Shown piece by piece: positions 1-7,948 of a DNA stretch of 27,537 nucleotides. The notes beneath the pieces were generated by a model that searched no databases, was not told where the DNA came from, and worked only from the letters and a program-made list of their open reading frames with translations. Origin of the DNA: Hyphomicrobiales bacterium (GTDB lineage: Bacteria > Pseudomonadota > Alphaproteobacteria > Rhizobiales > Beijerinckiaceae); contig JAATEW010000413.1 in assembly GCA_015655535.1 (NCBI GenBank), positions 1 through 27,537 of the forward strand, read 5' to 3'. A program made the position numbers and the translations under genes. Position 1 is the first letter of the stretch; every line of letters starts with the position of its first letter.

Positions 1-1307
1 TCGTCGCCTATCCGGTGCAGGAATGGTGCGGCAGTTCGACGGCCGGCGGCGATCATAAGGTGATCTTCTTAGGCGATGAACCGCCGGAGTTTCCTTACAA
101 TAGCAAAGGCGAGCACAATCGCACTTTGCTCTGGAACGAAGATATGAAAGGCGCTTCGGCCGATCTCGGCCGCTGGCCCATCGAAGAGCTCTGGGACGCC
201 TATCTCGACAAACCGGAGACGCATCTCGTCATTCCGCATGTCGGCGGACGCCGTTACATCGCGGACTGGCATCATCCGGAATTGGAGAGATTGGTCGAGA
301 TCGTGTCCTCTTGGGGCCATTTTCCCTGGCTCTATCAGGATGTGATCGCGCGCGGCTACAAGCTCGGCGTCTGCGCCAATAGCGACGAGCATCGCGGCCG
401 GCCCGCCGGCGGAGCGCCGGGCGTTCAGGTGTTTGGTGTGCGCGGCGGGTTGACCGGCATTTTCGCGGAGCAATTGGATCGTGCTTCCATCGGCGCGGCC
501 TTGCGCGCGCGCCACACATTCGCGACGACAGGCGAACGCACCGCGCTGATCGTCCGCTGCGGGGATTATATCCAGGGCGATGGCTTCGACCATCAAGGTC
601 CGGCCGAAATCGCCTATCGCTTCTTGGGCGACATCGGCTGGGATGAACTCGCAGCCTTCGACCAGAATGGCCTTCTCTGGCGGCGCAATCTGCATGAAGA
701 GCAGGGTTTTTCCGATCGGCGTGTCCGGTTGCGCTGGGGCGGCGCGCGCATCAAGGACCGCTATCGCTGGGCCGCCTGGAACGGCCGCATCCGGATCTTG
801 AATGGAACGATCCATCGTTTTTCGGCGAGCGGTTTCGAACATGCCGAGGAAACCGCCTGGCGTGCGTCGCCGACCGACATCGGCTTTCGCTCGGAAACCT
901 ATGGCGACGCCGATTCCATCGAAATCGAGATGAGCGATCTTGCCGAGGCACGCTTCGCCGTGGAAGGCACGATCGGCGGCTTCGTCAAGGTCGGCGATCC
1001 GCGAAAGCCCGCGCCTTTCATCCATCGTCCCGATTTTCATTGGGAGGTCTCGGGCGTCGAACTTCTCGACAAAGGCGAATTGCGTCTCGATCTCGGCGGC
1101 ACCGATCTTTTTCTTGCACTCGAACGGCTGACCGCCTCAGCATTGCCGCGGGATATTTCGGGGCGCTTCTCGGTGGAACCGGTCAATGGCCCCTTCGGCT
1201 TCAGACCCGTCTATTTGTTCGGACGCCAGCGCGACGATTCGAAGATCTGGTCCTCGGCGCAATTCATCACTTTCACCGAAACCCCCGAGTCAGGACAGAA
1301 ACGTTGA
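1..1307 (+). CDS. DUF3604/PHP-like metal-dependent phosphoesterase-family protein, 3' part
   Basis: The frame is open to the left edge, reading VAYP before the first in-frame GTG at 15, so the N-terminus lies outside the window. About 435 codons are visible. The segment SDEHRGRP followed by a GGLTGIFAEQLDRASIGAAL block and an RARHTFATTGERT block is what DUF3604-type proteins related to PHP hydrolases carry near their metal-binding His/Asp residues; HVGG further upstream fits too. The substrate is unknown. The stop codon at 1305-1307 overlaps the TTG start of the ABC permease, so the protein probably belongs to the same operon and may act on what the transporter imports. I am fairly sure of the family but not of any activity. 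Confidence 0.65.
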   Translation, partial: VAYPVQEWCGSSTAGGDHKVIFLGDEPPEFPYNSKGEHNRTLLWNEDMKGASADLGRWPIEELWDAYLDKPETHLVIPHVGGRRYIADWHHPELERLVEIVSSWGHFPWLYQDVIARGYKLGVCANSDEHRGRPAGGAPGVQVFGVRGGLTGIFAEQLDRASIGAALRARHTFATTGERTALIVRCGDYIQGDGFDHQGPAEIAYRFLGDIGWDELAAFDQNGLLWRRNLHEEQGFSDRRVRLRWGGARIKDRYRWAAWNGRIRILNGTIHRFSASGFEHAEETAWRASPTDIGFRSETYGDADSIEIEMSDLAEARFAVEGTIGGFVKVGDPRKPAPFIHRPDFHWEVSGVELLDKGELRLDLGGTDLFLALERLTASALPRDISGRFSVEPVNGPFGFRPVYLFGRQRDDSKIWSSAQFITFTETPESGQKR

Positions 1308-2047
1308 ACCGCTATGTCTTGTCCGCGATCGGTCTCGCCATCTTTCTTCTCGTTTGGGAAGTCATCCCGATCCTCGACCCGAGCGCGCGGGCGCTTCTGC
1401 CTGTGCCGAGCCAATTGCCGAAGGCTTTTCTCAGCGAGGTCAAAAACGGAATTTGGCTGACTTGCGTTGGGGAAAGCCTTTCGCATTATCTGATCGGGCT
1501 CGTCATCGGTGTTTTATCCGGTATAGGCGTAGGCATTCTCACGGGCATGTATAAGAACCTTGAATTCGCGCTCGCCTGGGTCATCCGGATCTTGCGGCCT
1601 ATCCCAGGGCTTGCCTGGATTCCTTTTGCCATTCTCTGGTTCGGGGTGGAGCAGCAAGCTGCGATCTTCATCATCGCGATCGGGGTCTTCTGGATCGTGT
1701 TTTTCGCAGCCCATGCGGCGATCCGCAACGTCGACCGCGATCTCATTGAAGTAGCCGAGGCTTTCGGCTTCACAAGCGGCTGGGAAAAGCTCGTGAAGGT
1801 TCTGTTTCCGGCAAGCCTGCCGGGTATTCTTGTCGGCGTGCGGACTGCCTTGGGGCAAGCATGGATGGCGGTGGTCGCAGCCGAGCTCTTCGGCGTTCCG
1901 GGTCTCGGGCAGCGTATGAATCAGGCGGCGAGCCTGCTCGCGACCGATATCGTCGTCGTCTACATGCTGACGATGGCAGCGCTCTATGGTCTCGTCGATA
2001 CGGGCTTTCTGCTGGCGCAATCGCGGTTTCTGTCGTGGAAGGTTTGA
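1304..2047 (+). CDS. ABC transporter permease, SsuC/TauC (NitT/TauT) type
   Basis: Inner-membrane permease of a binding-protein-dependent importer, 247 aa, the usual size for this family. Hydrophobic segments begin right after the N-terminus (AIGLAIFLLVWEVIPIL). The C-terminal half carries the EAA loop that contacts the ATPase (VAEAFGFTSGWEKLVKVLFP, about residues 147-166). The longer open frame begins upstream, inside the preceding gene, but I chose TTG at 1304: it has AGGA at 1292-1295, 8 nt upstream, and gives a family-typical length. The TTG overlaps the previous stop as TTGA. The substrate class in this family is sulfonates, taurine, nitrate, pyrimidine precursors or similar, and it cannot be fixed from sequence here. 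No substrate-binding protein is visible; it may lie upstream of the window. Confidence 0.88.
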   Translation: MNRYVLSAIGLAIFLLVWEVIPILDPSARALLPVPSQLPKAFLSEVKNGIWLTCVGESLSHYLIGLVIGVLSGIGVGILTGMYKNLEFALAWVIRILRPIPGLAWIPFAILWFGVEQQAAIFIIAIGVFWIVFFAAHAAIRNVDRDLIEVAEAFGFTSGWEKLVKVLFPASLPGILVGVRTALGQAWMAVVAAELFGVPGLGQRMNQAASLLATDIVVVYMLTMAALYGLVDTGFLLAQSRFLSWKV

Positions 2048-2052
2048 AGCCT

Positions 2053-2823
2053 GTGGATTGCGTCATCGAGATCGAGGGTCTGAGCCTCGCCTATCGGCAA
2101 GACGGCACCTTCACCGAGGTTCTCCATGGGCTCGCTCTGACCGTCGAGCGGGGAGAATTCGTCGCGATCGTCGGCCCGTCGGGCGTCGGCAAATCGACTT
2201 TGCTCCGCGTGCTCATGGGACTTGCCGCGCCCTCCTCCGGGACGGTGCAGGTTCATGCAGATCCGAATTCGGAACGGGCCATGGCGCTGGTGTTCCAGGA
2301 CGCACGCCTCCTACCTTGGCGCCGGGTCATCTCCAATGTGAGCTTCGGACTTGAGAAGACGGCACTCGGCAAGAAGGAGCGGCGCGAGCGGGCTTTAACC
2401 GTTCTGCGCAGCGTCGGGCTCGAAGGTTTCGCCTATCGCTATCCGCATCAATTGTCAGGAGGACAAAGGCAACGCGTGGCGCTTGCAAGAGCGCTTGCCG
2501 TCAATCCCGCGATCATGCTGATGGATGAGCCTTTCAGCGCGCTCGACGCCTTGACGCGTCAGGCCTTACAGGATGAGCTCACCCGCGTCTGGAACGCCTT
2601 CGGAAAGACCGTTCTTTTCGTCACCCATGACATAGACGAAGCGGTCTATCTCGCCGACCGGGTCGTCGCGCTGGGCGGCAAGCCCGGCGAGGTCAAAGCC
2701 TCGCTATCGATCGATGTGCCGCGCCCGCGCGCGCGGCATGATCGCGCGTTGCAGGCTCATGCGCAGCGCGTCAAGGATGAACTCAGGGCGGAAGCTGTTG
2801 CGAGAGACGATTGGGTGATCTGA
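2053..2823 (+). CDS. ABC transporter ATP-binding protein, SsuB/TauB type
   Basis: Cytoplasmic ATPase partner of the preceding permease, 256 aa. From the GTG at 2053 the motifs are Walker A GPSGVGKST (41-49), Q-loop FQDARLLPWR (81-90), signature LSGGQ (134-138), Walker B IMLMDEP (154-160) and the switch His in FVTHDIDEA (about 192). LLPWR after the Q-loop is typical of the SsuB/TauB/NitT group. The start is uncertain: GGAAGG at 2037-2042 sits 10 nt before GTG 2053, but TTG 2044 would repeat the TTGA overlap seen at the previous junction, and GTG 2035 is also in frame. It is followed by a convergent gene with only 29 bp between the two stops. Confidence 0.88.
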   Translation: MDCVIEIEGLSLAYRQDGTFTEVLHGLALTVERGEFVAIVGPSGVGKSTLLRVLMGLAAPSSGTVQVHADPNSERAMALVFQDARLLPWRRVISNVSFGLEKTALGKKERRERALTVLRSVGLEGFAYRYPHQLSGGQRQRVALARALAVNPAIMLMDEPFSALDALTRQALQDELTRVWNAFGKTVLFVTHDIDEAVYLADRVVALGGKPGEVKASLSIDVPRPRARHDRALQAHAQRVKDELRAEAVARDDWVI

Positions 2824-2852
2824 AAAGATGCATGCCGTCCCGCCTGCCCGGC

Positions 2853-3599
2853 TCAGAAGGAATCGTCGAGCGATACCGGCGCGTGCTGTATAATCCAGGC
2901 CAATGCCGCAGCAATGGCAACGGTCAGCAACACGGCGAGCCAGGTACGCGACGAAGCAATGCCATTGGCACCGGCACCACGATTTTGCTTGCGGCCGGTG
3001 ATCATGGCATGCACCAGACCCGTATCGCCGAAGGCGCGGTGCGCGATCACCGCCAGGATGTGGATGGCGACCGCCGCCGCGATCCAATAGAACAAGTGCC
3101 GATGCAGCGATGTAAGCTGCGCGCTCACGTCCTTGGTGACGTAGCCGTAGAGCGGACCGACATTGAAAATGTCGTCATTGCCGAAGAGGCCCGTGACCGC
3201 TTGCGCGCCAAGACCAATCAAGAGCAAGGCTACCATCCATGCGCCGAGCGGATTATGGCCGATATAGGCGAAGTGCCGCCCGCGCAATAAGTCACGCGCA
3301 TAGCGCAATGTCGCAACAGGCCCACGCAGAAAATTGCGAAACTGCGCGTGACGGGTGCCGACAAAGCCCCAGAGGATTCGAAACGTCACCAGCACGATCA
3401 CGGCATAGCCGAACCAGACGTGATATTTGAAATAGCTGACGCCCAATCTATTCGTGACGAAGGCACCGGTGAAGGAAGCCGCCAGCGCCCAATGAAAGAG
3501 GCGGACGGGCAGATCCCAGACCTTGGTCTGTTCTTCCGCCAGTCCTTCGCTTCGCCGCTCGAACGCGCCGGCTTGCGTGTAGCGATCGCTGATCGTCAT
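2853..3599 (-). CDS. cytochrome b561-type membrane protein (Ni/Fe-hydrogenase b-type cytochrome family)
   Basis: A 248-aa integral membrane dihaem cytochrome b, expected to pass electrons between the quinone pool and periplasmic carriers. It opens with KVWDLPVRLFHW (26-37), the hallmark N-terminal motif of this family. Candidate axial haem ligands are H36, H60, H166 or H168 and H180, each in or next to a hydrophobic helix. A fifth hydrophobic segment lies at about 219-236. The start at 3599 was preferred over the upstream in-frame start at 3662 because the latter overlaps the cytochrome c gene. The gap to that gene is 10 bp, so the two are almost certainly co-transcribed and the exported cytochrome c is a plausible redox partner. 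Being downstream of tonB-exbBD is unusual. Confidence 0.82.
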   Translation of the reverse strand: MTISDRYTQAGAFERRSEGLAEEQTKVWDLPVRLFHWALAASFTGAFVTNRLGVSYFKYHVWFGYAVIVLVTFRILWGFVGTRHAQFRNFLRGPVATLRYARDLLRGRHFAYIGHNPLGAWMVALLLIGLGAQAVTGLFGNDDIFNVGPLYGYVTKDVSAQLTSLHRHLFYWIAAAVAIHILAVIAHRAFGDTGLVHAMITGRKQNRGAGANGIASSRTWLAVLLTVAIAAALAWIIQHAPVSLDDSF

Positions 3600-3609
3600 G
3601 AACGCGCGC

Positions 3610-4113
3610 CTATTTAAGCCTGAAGTCGTCGTGGCACGCCTTGCAGTCCTGAGCGACGGCATTCGCGGCGCTTTTGAAGGCGTCGGTCGCGCCTTTTTCG
3701 GTCTCGTTCACTTTTTGGAAGGCGAGCACATGCGCTTGGAAATCCTTTTCCTTCTTGTCGAAGTCGGCGCGATTTATCCAAATGTCCGGCTTGGCCTTGG
3801 TCTCCGGCTCGCCGAGATTGGAAATATCGGGAAAGGCCTCGTCGAGCAGGCCCGACAGAAAGACGACGCGATCGATGCTCTTCTGGATGGTGGCGGCGTC
3901 ATATTGCGTGCTGCCTTTCAAGACATTTCCGATCGGCCGGAAATTGGCGCCGATCAATTTATAGACGGCCTTGCGCTCATCGACCGCTTGCCGCGCCGCG
4001 TTCAATCCGCCGGGCGGCGTCTGCGAATTAGCCGACAGGACGAAGCTCGTGCACAAAAGCAATGCGCCGCCGAGCCCCATGGCGCAACGCGCCATCATTG
4101 ATGTTTTACGCAT
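3610..4113 (-). CDS. exported class II cytochrome c (cytochrome c' family)
   Basis: A 167-aa periplasmic monohaem cytochrome. It has a signal peptide (basic MRKTSMMAR, hydrophobic core, cleavage near ANSQ at about 26-30) and a helical body with its single CKACH haem-attachment motif at the extreme C-terminus (C157, C160, H161). That layout defines class II c-type cytochromes of the four-helix-bundle cytochrome c' type. An upstream in-frame ATG exists at 4131, but GGGGGA 10 nt before ATG 4113 and the clean signal peptide favour 4113. It sits 36 bp after exbD and 10 bp before the cytochrome b561 gene. Possible roles are electron transfer with that b-type cytochrome or gas/NO binding; the sequence does not decide. 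Confidence 0.85.
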   Translation of the reverse strand: MRKTSMMARCAMGLGGALLLCTSFVLSANSQTPPGGLNAARQAVDERKAVYKLIGANFRPIGNVLKGSTQYDAATIQKSIDRVVFLSGLLDEAFPDISNLGEPETKAKPDIWINRADFDKKEKDFQAHVLAFQKVNETEKGATDAFKSAANAVAQDCKACHDDFRLK

Positions 4114-4149
4114 ACGTTCGATTTCCCCCATTTCCAGTTTTGTCGTAAT

Positions 4150-4623
4150 TTATGGCGCGGTTGCGGGTTGCGCTGCGGCAGCCGGAGACGGCGCAGGCGC
4201 GCTGCCGCTTTGCGATTCGGAGACCAACGCGACTTTGGTATAGCCGGCCGAATTGATGAGCCCCATCACCTCGATGACCTTGCCGTAGGAGATCGACTTG
4301 TCGCCGCGGACATGGATGCGGCGCTCCTTGCTGTCGGCATTCTCGCCGAGCACAGAGATGAGTTCGTTCGCCGCCACTTCGCGCTGATCGACAAAATATT
4401 TGCCCTCGGCGTCTATGCTGACGGCGATCGGCTGTTTTTGATCGACCAAGGGCTTTGTCTGCGCCTTGGGCAGATCGACCGGAACCCCGGTCGCCATCAA
4501 AGGCGCGGCGACCATGAAGACGATGAGGAGCACTAGCATCACGTCGACGAGCGGCGTGACATTCATATCGCTCATCGGCGGCGCATCGAAGTCGCCGTCG
4601 TGTTTACGCAGCGCGAAGGCCAT
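4150..4623 (-). CDS. exbD: ExbD/TolR-family biopolymer transport protein
   Basis: A 157-aa inner-membrane protein with one transmembrane helix. It is the proton-channel partner of ExbB that energises TonB. The segment MSDMNVTPLVDVMLVLLIVF (about 17-36) holds the conserved NVTPLVDVMLVLLIVF signature, including the Asp essential for proton use in this family. A periplasmic domain follows (KYFVDQREVAANEL; RIHVRGDKSISYGKVIEVM). The C-terminus is an Ala/Pro/Ser-rich tail. ATG 4623 gives the standard N-terminus MAFALRKHDGDFDAPPM; the longer open frame upstream is a shadow of exbB. It overlaps the end of exbB by 20 bp, indicating translational coupling. TolR is the alternative name, but the tonB neighbour supports ExbD. 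Confidence 0.92.
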   Translation of the reverse strand: MAFALRKHDGDFDAPPMSDMNVTPLVDVMLVLLIVFMVAAPLMATGVPVDLPKAQTKPLVDQKQPIAVSIDAEGKYFVDQREVAANELISVLGENADSKERRIHVRGDKSISYGKVIEVMGLINSAGYTKVALVSESQSGSAPAPSPAAAAQPATAP

Positions 4624-5344
4624 TGCGATCCCCCTTCTTCGAAAGCTGGCGTGACAGTTCGACTTCGAAGACGCCGATGAAAGCCTGCAAGCGCTTGCCA
4701 TAGCGGCCGATGTCGGAGCCGATGCGGTTGTAGAAGACGACGGCGGGGATGGCCGCCGCGAGACCGAGCGCCGTTGCAAACAGAGCTTCCGCGATGCCCG
4801 GCGCGACAACCGCGAGGCTTGTATTGTTCGATGCGGCAATGCCCTGAAACGAGGTCATGATGCCCCAGACGGTGCCGAACAAGCCGACGAAGGGCGCGAC
4901 GGCGCCGATCGTCGCCAGGCCCGGCAAACGGCTCTGCAAATGATCGAGCGCATCGGCGCTTGCCAATTGGCCGACCCGATGCACGCGCTCTTGAAGACTG
5001 TCGCGCTGGGCTTCGGAATGGACGAGATCGGCCGAGCGGCTGTGCTCCTCGACCATGGCCCTGTAGACCGTGACGAAAGGATCCGTCGCCGAGGCCTTTT
5101 CGAAACTCTCGGCGACGGAGGCGACCGGCAGGCCCGCTTGCACGCTGGCAATCAGCTTGTTCGCGCGTTTGCGCAGAACGCTCAACCGGATCAGCTTGTC
5201 CAGAATGACCGCCCAGCCCCAGGCCGATGCGACGACAAGAATGATCATGATGACTTTGACGACCGTGTCGGCTTGCAGAAACAACTCGATCGGTGACAAG
5301 CCATGCGGCGCAGCCGCGGCCGCGGCGTCAATGGAATCCGCCAT
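4604..5344 (-). CDS. exbB: ExbB/TolQ-family proton channel protein
   Basis: A 246-aa inner-membrane protein forming the ExbB pentamer of the TonB energy-transduction motor. A first transmembrane helix lies at about 31-51 (VIMIILVVASAWGWAVIL). Two more follow a cytoplasmic domain, with the conserved motifs GLATIGAVAPFVGLFGTVWG (about 140-159) and ALFATALGLAAAIPAVVFYN (about 187-206), which are the family signature. AAGGAG lies about 9 nt upstream of ATG 5344. It is transcribed after tonB with a 56-bp gap and overlaps exbD. It lacks the long N-terminal periplasmic extension of some alphaproteobacterial ExbB proteins. Confidence 0.93.
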   Translation of the reverse strand: MADSIDAAAAAAPHGLSPIELFLQADTVVKVIMIILVVASAWGWAVILDKLIRLSVLRKRANKLIASVQAGLPVASVAESFEKASATDPFVTVYRAMVEEHSRSADLVHSEAQRDSLQERVHRVGQLASADALDHLQSRLPGLATIGAVAPFVGLFGTVWGIMTSFQGIAASNNTSLAVVAPGIAEALFATALGLAAAIPAVVFYNRIGSDIGRYGKRLQAFIGVFEVELSRQLSKKGDRNGLRAA

Positions 5345-5400
5345 GGGAAACTCTCCTTATGGATGTGAAAAGGGTCAGGTTAAGGGTCAGGCCGAAAGGC

Positions 5401-6165
5401 TCATCGGATGACGATGGCACCATCAAGTGAGACATTGCGCGTCATGCCACTGGCAGGAAACGACAGGCCTGCCAGCTTTTCCGCCGCCGCCGCGTCGAGT
5501 GCCGGATTTCCGGAGGAAGACGTAATGCTCTTGGAGATCAGCGAGCCAGACGGCGAGATCAGGATGCGATAACCTACACGGCCGGTTGGATGACCGGGGC
5601 GCGACGCAAGACCGGCCGCCGCGGCGGCGATCCGCGCATGAACCTGATTGGCATAGCCGGACGCGAGCGCATTCGCCGGAACATTGGCAGGCGCCTGACT
5701 CGTGGATTGCGCCGCATGCGGCTGCGGAGCCGGTTTATGTTCAACCGGCTTCTGGACCGGCTTCGGCTGTGGTTTTGGCTGCGGCTTTGGCGGCTCGACC
5801 GGAGCAACCGCGGGCTCTTCCGCGACGGGCGGGGGCGGCGGCGCTTCGGGTTCGGGCGGTTGCGGGATTTCTTCGGCGACCGGTGGCGGGGGTTCTGGCG
5901 GCGGAGCCGGCTGTTCTTCCGGCGCGGCGGGCGGCAGCATCACAAGTTCTATGGCGTCTTCTTCGGCCGGCGGCGCCGGATGCGCCGTATAAAGAGCCAA
6001 GCCCGCCAGCGCTACAAGATAGACAGCCACGGCCGCGCCCTGAGTCAGGCAGGACGGTCTCCGGCGGATCTGTACCAGAAGCGTTTGCGCTCCCGTTGGC
6101 GAGGCAAGCGCGGGAACTTCAAACTCGTCGAAACCAAAGCTTTCCAGTGCAAGAGCTGAGCTCAT
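5401..6165 (-). CDS. tonB: TonB energy transducer
   Basis: A 254-aa inner-membrane anchored periplasmic protein that couples ExbBD to outer-membrane receptors. It has a cytoplasmic N-terminus of about 40 residues and one transmembrane helix (GAAVAVYLVALAGLALYTA). A long Pro/Glu then Pro/Lys-rich spacer follows, with PKPQPKPQPKP repeats. The C-terminal TonB domain contains GRVGYRILISPSGSLISKSI and ALDAAAAEKLAGLSFP. An ATG at 6183 is also in frame, but GGAAAAGG about 7 nt before ATG 6165 favours the latter. It is first gene of tonB-exbB-exbD-cyt c'-b561, behind the promoter at 6214-6241. It probably serves the TonB-dependent receptor at 7949-10402, among others. Confidence 0.92.
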   Translation of the reverse strand: MSSALALESFGFDEFEVPALASPTGAQTLLVQIRRRPSCLTQGAAVAVYLVALAGLALYTAHPAPPAEEDAIELVMLPPAAPEEQPAPPPEPPPPVAEEIPQPPEPEAPPPPPVAEEPAVAPVEPPKPQPKPQPKPVQKPVEHKPAPQPHAAQSTSQAPANVPANALASGYANQVHARIAAAAAGLASRPGHPTGRVGYRILISPSGSLISKSITSSSGNPALDAAAAEKLAGLSFPASGMTRNVSLDGAIVIR

Positions 6166-6213
6166 AGCGACGCCTTTTCCCATAGATCGCCCAATTGGGG
6201 CCCATGAGATCAG

Positions 6214-6241
6214 TCTATAAATCTAGTAGTTTAATGGTCAA
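6214..6241 (-). promoter_or_regulatory. candidate sigma70-type promoter of tonB-exbBD-cytochrome operon
   Basis: On the minus strand, TTGACC (6236-6241) is followed after 16 nt by TATAGA (6214-6219), about 50 bp upstream of the tonB start. Both hexamers are close to consensus and the surrounding DNA is AT-rich. It lies in the 310-bp divergent region between tonB and the Rrf2 regulator gene (6166-6475), in which I saw no other gene. Confidence 0.55.
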
Positions 6242-6475
6242 CTCTTTTTAGAAGCCTATCCAGGGTCTTATCCTGCGACAAATAGGATTCCGTCGAGACC
6301 TACGAGCGGCAGCCGCTTCTTTGGCGGCGATAAAATCCGTCCGCAAAATTGCCCATTCCTCCATTTTCACCTATATTTCTAGAGAAATGATCCGGCCAAG
6401 CCATGAGTGGGAATGCGTGGCTGAGACATTCCTGCTGCGCGTGCGGCGCGCATGCCAACATCTACGCGGACCGGC

Positions 6476-6910
6476 ATGTTATCGAACAAAGGAAAATACG
6501 GCCTGAAGGCGATGATCCACTTGGCAAAGTTCGAGGGTCCGTGCCTTGCCGCCGAGATCGCGGCCCAAAATCAAATCCCGCGCAAATTTCTCGACGCCAT
6601 CCTGCTCGAACTCAAGAACGCCGGCATATTGAGCAGCAAGAAGGGCAAGGGCGGCGGCTATCATCTCGCGCGGCCGGCGGATAAAATCACCGCGGGCCAA
6701 ATCATCCGGATCCTTGACGGATCGCTTGCACCCATCTCCTGCGCCAGCCGCACGGCTTATCGCAAATGCACGGACTGTCCCGACGAAGACGCCTGCGCCG
6801 TCCGCGACATTATGCTCGATGTCCGCGATTCCATGGCGCTCATTCTCGATCGCACCAGCATCGCGGCGCTGAGCACTAGAGGCCACCGTGAAAGCCAGCC
6901 CCTGCGGTAG
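6476..6910 (+). CDS. Rrf2-family transcriptional regulator with cysteine cluster
   Basis: A 144-aa winged-helix DNA-binding protein. The N-terminus MLSNKGKYGLKAMIHLA and the wing GKGGGYHLARP are diagnostic of Rrf2 (IscR, NsrR, RirA, CymR). After the dimerisation helix there are four cysteines: C89, C98, C101 and C107 (CASRTAYRKCTDCPDEDAC). The last pair has the x5 spacing seen in iron-sulfur-sensing members, which normally use three Cys, so an Fe-S or redox/metal-sensing role is plausible but inferred. ATG 6476 matches the family N-terminus better than ATG 6452; neither has a strong Shine-Dalgarno. It is divergent from tonB, so it may regulate that operon. Confidence 0.85.
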   Translation: MLSNKGKYGLKAMIHLAKFEGPCLAAEIAAQNQIPRKFLDAILLELKNAGILSSKKGKGGGYHLARPADKITAGQIIRILDGSLAPISCASRTAYRKCTDCPDEDACAVRDIMLDVRDSMALILDRTSIAALSTRGHRESQPLR

Positions 6911-7001
6911 GCAGCGGCCGCGTCGATCTTCGCGGATCTGCGACAAGCATCCTTAGCTTGCGAATAAACGCGCGCGTGGATTCCATGCACTTGACCGCCG
7001 T

Positions 7002-7029
7002 CTGACAATCGGCCTTACTATATTAGTAT
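7002..7029 (+). promoter_or_regulatory. candidate promoter upstream of XRE-cupin gene
   Basis: CTGACA (7002-7007), then 16 nt, then TAGTAT (7024-7029), in an AT-rich stretch just ahead of the ATG at 7051. The first hexamer matches the sigma70 consensus at five of six positions and the second at four of six. If real, the leader is very short. Confidence 0.35.
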
Positions 7030-7050
7030 ATAAAGTTTATGAAATAACTT

Positions 7051-7692
7051 ATGAGCTCGAGTCCGCCACGATCGCCCCCTTCCCGCCAGCCGAAAGAGAC
7101 GCCTAAACACATGTCTTCGCTGAGCGATCTTGGTGCGGGCCTCGGCGATCGTTTGCGGACCCTGCTGCATCGGCAAGGACGTTCCTTGGAAAACCTGGCG
7201 GCGTTTTCCGGACTGAGCAAAAGAAAACTGGATGGGCTTGCGATGGGGGAAATCGTGCCGACAATCAATCATCTTTGGAAGATCGCCAATGCGCTCGGCG
7301 TTCCATTCGGCAGTCTGATCGCGACGCGTCAAAGCCGCGATGAGTTCGTGCTCAGGAATGCGACGAAGAGCGTCATCACGTCAAACGATGGAGGCCTGAC
7401 CTCCCGCGCACTCTTGCCGCACGACAGCGGGCGGCCGGTCGAATTCTACGAATTGACGATCGCGCCCAATCACCTCGCCCATTCCGAAGCCCATGGTGCA
7501 GGAACCCGCGAAAGTCTCGTGGTCGTGCGCGGTCATATTGAAATCACTGTCGGCAAGGAACCGAGCCAGCGCCTCGAAGAAGGCGACGCCATGATCTTCG
7601 ACGGCGATGTCCCGCATAGCTATCGCAATCTCGGACCTTCCGAAGCGCTGCTCTACCTCGTCATGTCCTACATAGATTTAGCCAAGCCCTGA
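7051..7692 (+). CDS. XRE-family regulator with C-terminal cupin domain
   Basis: A 213-aa two-domain regulator. Residues about 30-90 form a helix-turn-helix (LRTLLHRQGRSLENLAAF, SGLSKRKLDGLAMGEIVPTI, LWKIANALGVPFGSLI). Residues about 130-205 form a cupin sensor barrel (ELTIAPNHLAHSEAHGAGT, ESLVVVRGHIEITVG, LEEGDAMIFDGDVPHSYRNL). Such XRE-cupin proteins commonly control nearby metabolic or transport genes in response to a small ligand. A Met at residue 21 could be the true start, since the first 20 residues are Pro/Ser-rich and not conserved in the family. It lies 256 bp upstream of the TonB-dependent receptor in the same direction, making the receptor a candidate target. Confidence 0.85.
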   Translation: MSSSPPRSPPSRQPKETPKHMSSLSDLGAGLGDRLRTLLHRQGRSLENLAAFSGLSKRKLDGLAMGEIVPTINHLWKIANALGVPFGSLIATRQSRDEFVLRNATKSVITSNDGGLTSRALLPHDSGRPVEFYELTIAPNHLAHSEAHGAGTRESLVVVRGHIEITVGKEPSQRLEEGDAMIFDGDVPHSYRNLGPSEALLYLVMSYIDLAKP

Positions 7693-7948
7693 CGCGGAGC
7701 CTCCGTCCGTCCGCGATCTAAGTCCATTATGCGGGACATGAGGTCATCAAAGCGCTCGCGTGCGGTTGTTCGCGAGATCGTTCGGCGATTCTCCAAATTC
7801 GCTGTGACATTTTTACAAAGCCGGCTCCCGATCTGCGATCCGTGACGGCGTATTAATTGACAAAAACGATAGTATTTAGCGACAACTAACCCAGGCCAGC
7901 GCGCATATCTCGACGCGTAGCAAGGGAATGGATCATGGAGTGTCGCGT

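Noticed and set aside
69..1040. A 323-codon minus-strand frame opposite the DUF3604-like gene
   Set aside because: No known domain; the plus strand carries conserved motifs and an operon arrangement.
5702..5992. A Gly/Ser-rich plus-strand frame opposite tonB
   Set aside because: It is the complement of the Pro-rich spacer codons of tonB and has no independent support.
7857..7862. Perfect TTGACA upstream of the TonB-dependent receptor as a promoter
   Set aside because: No acceptable -10 hexamer at 15-19 nt downstream; recorded only as an isolated -35-like hexamer.
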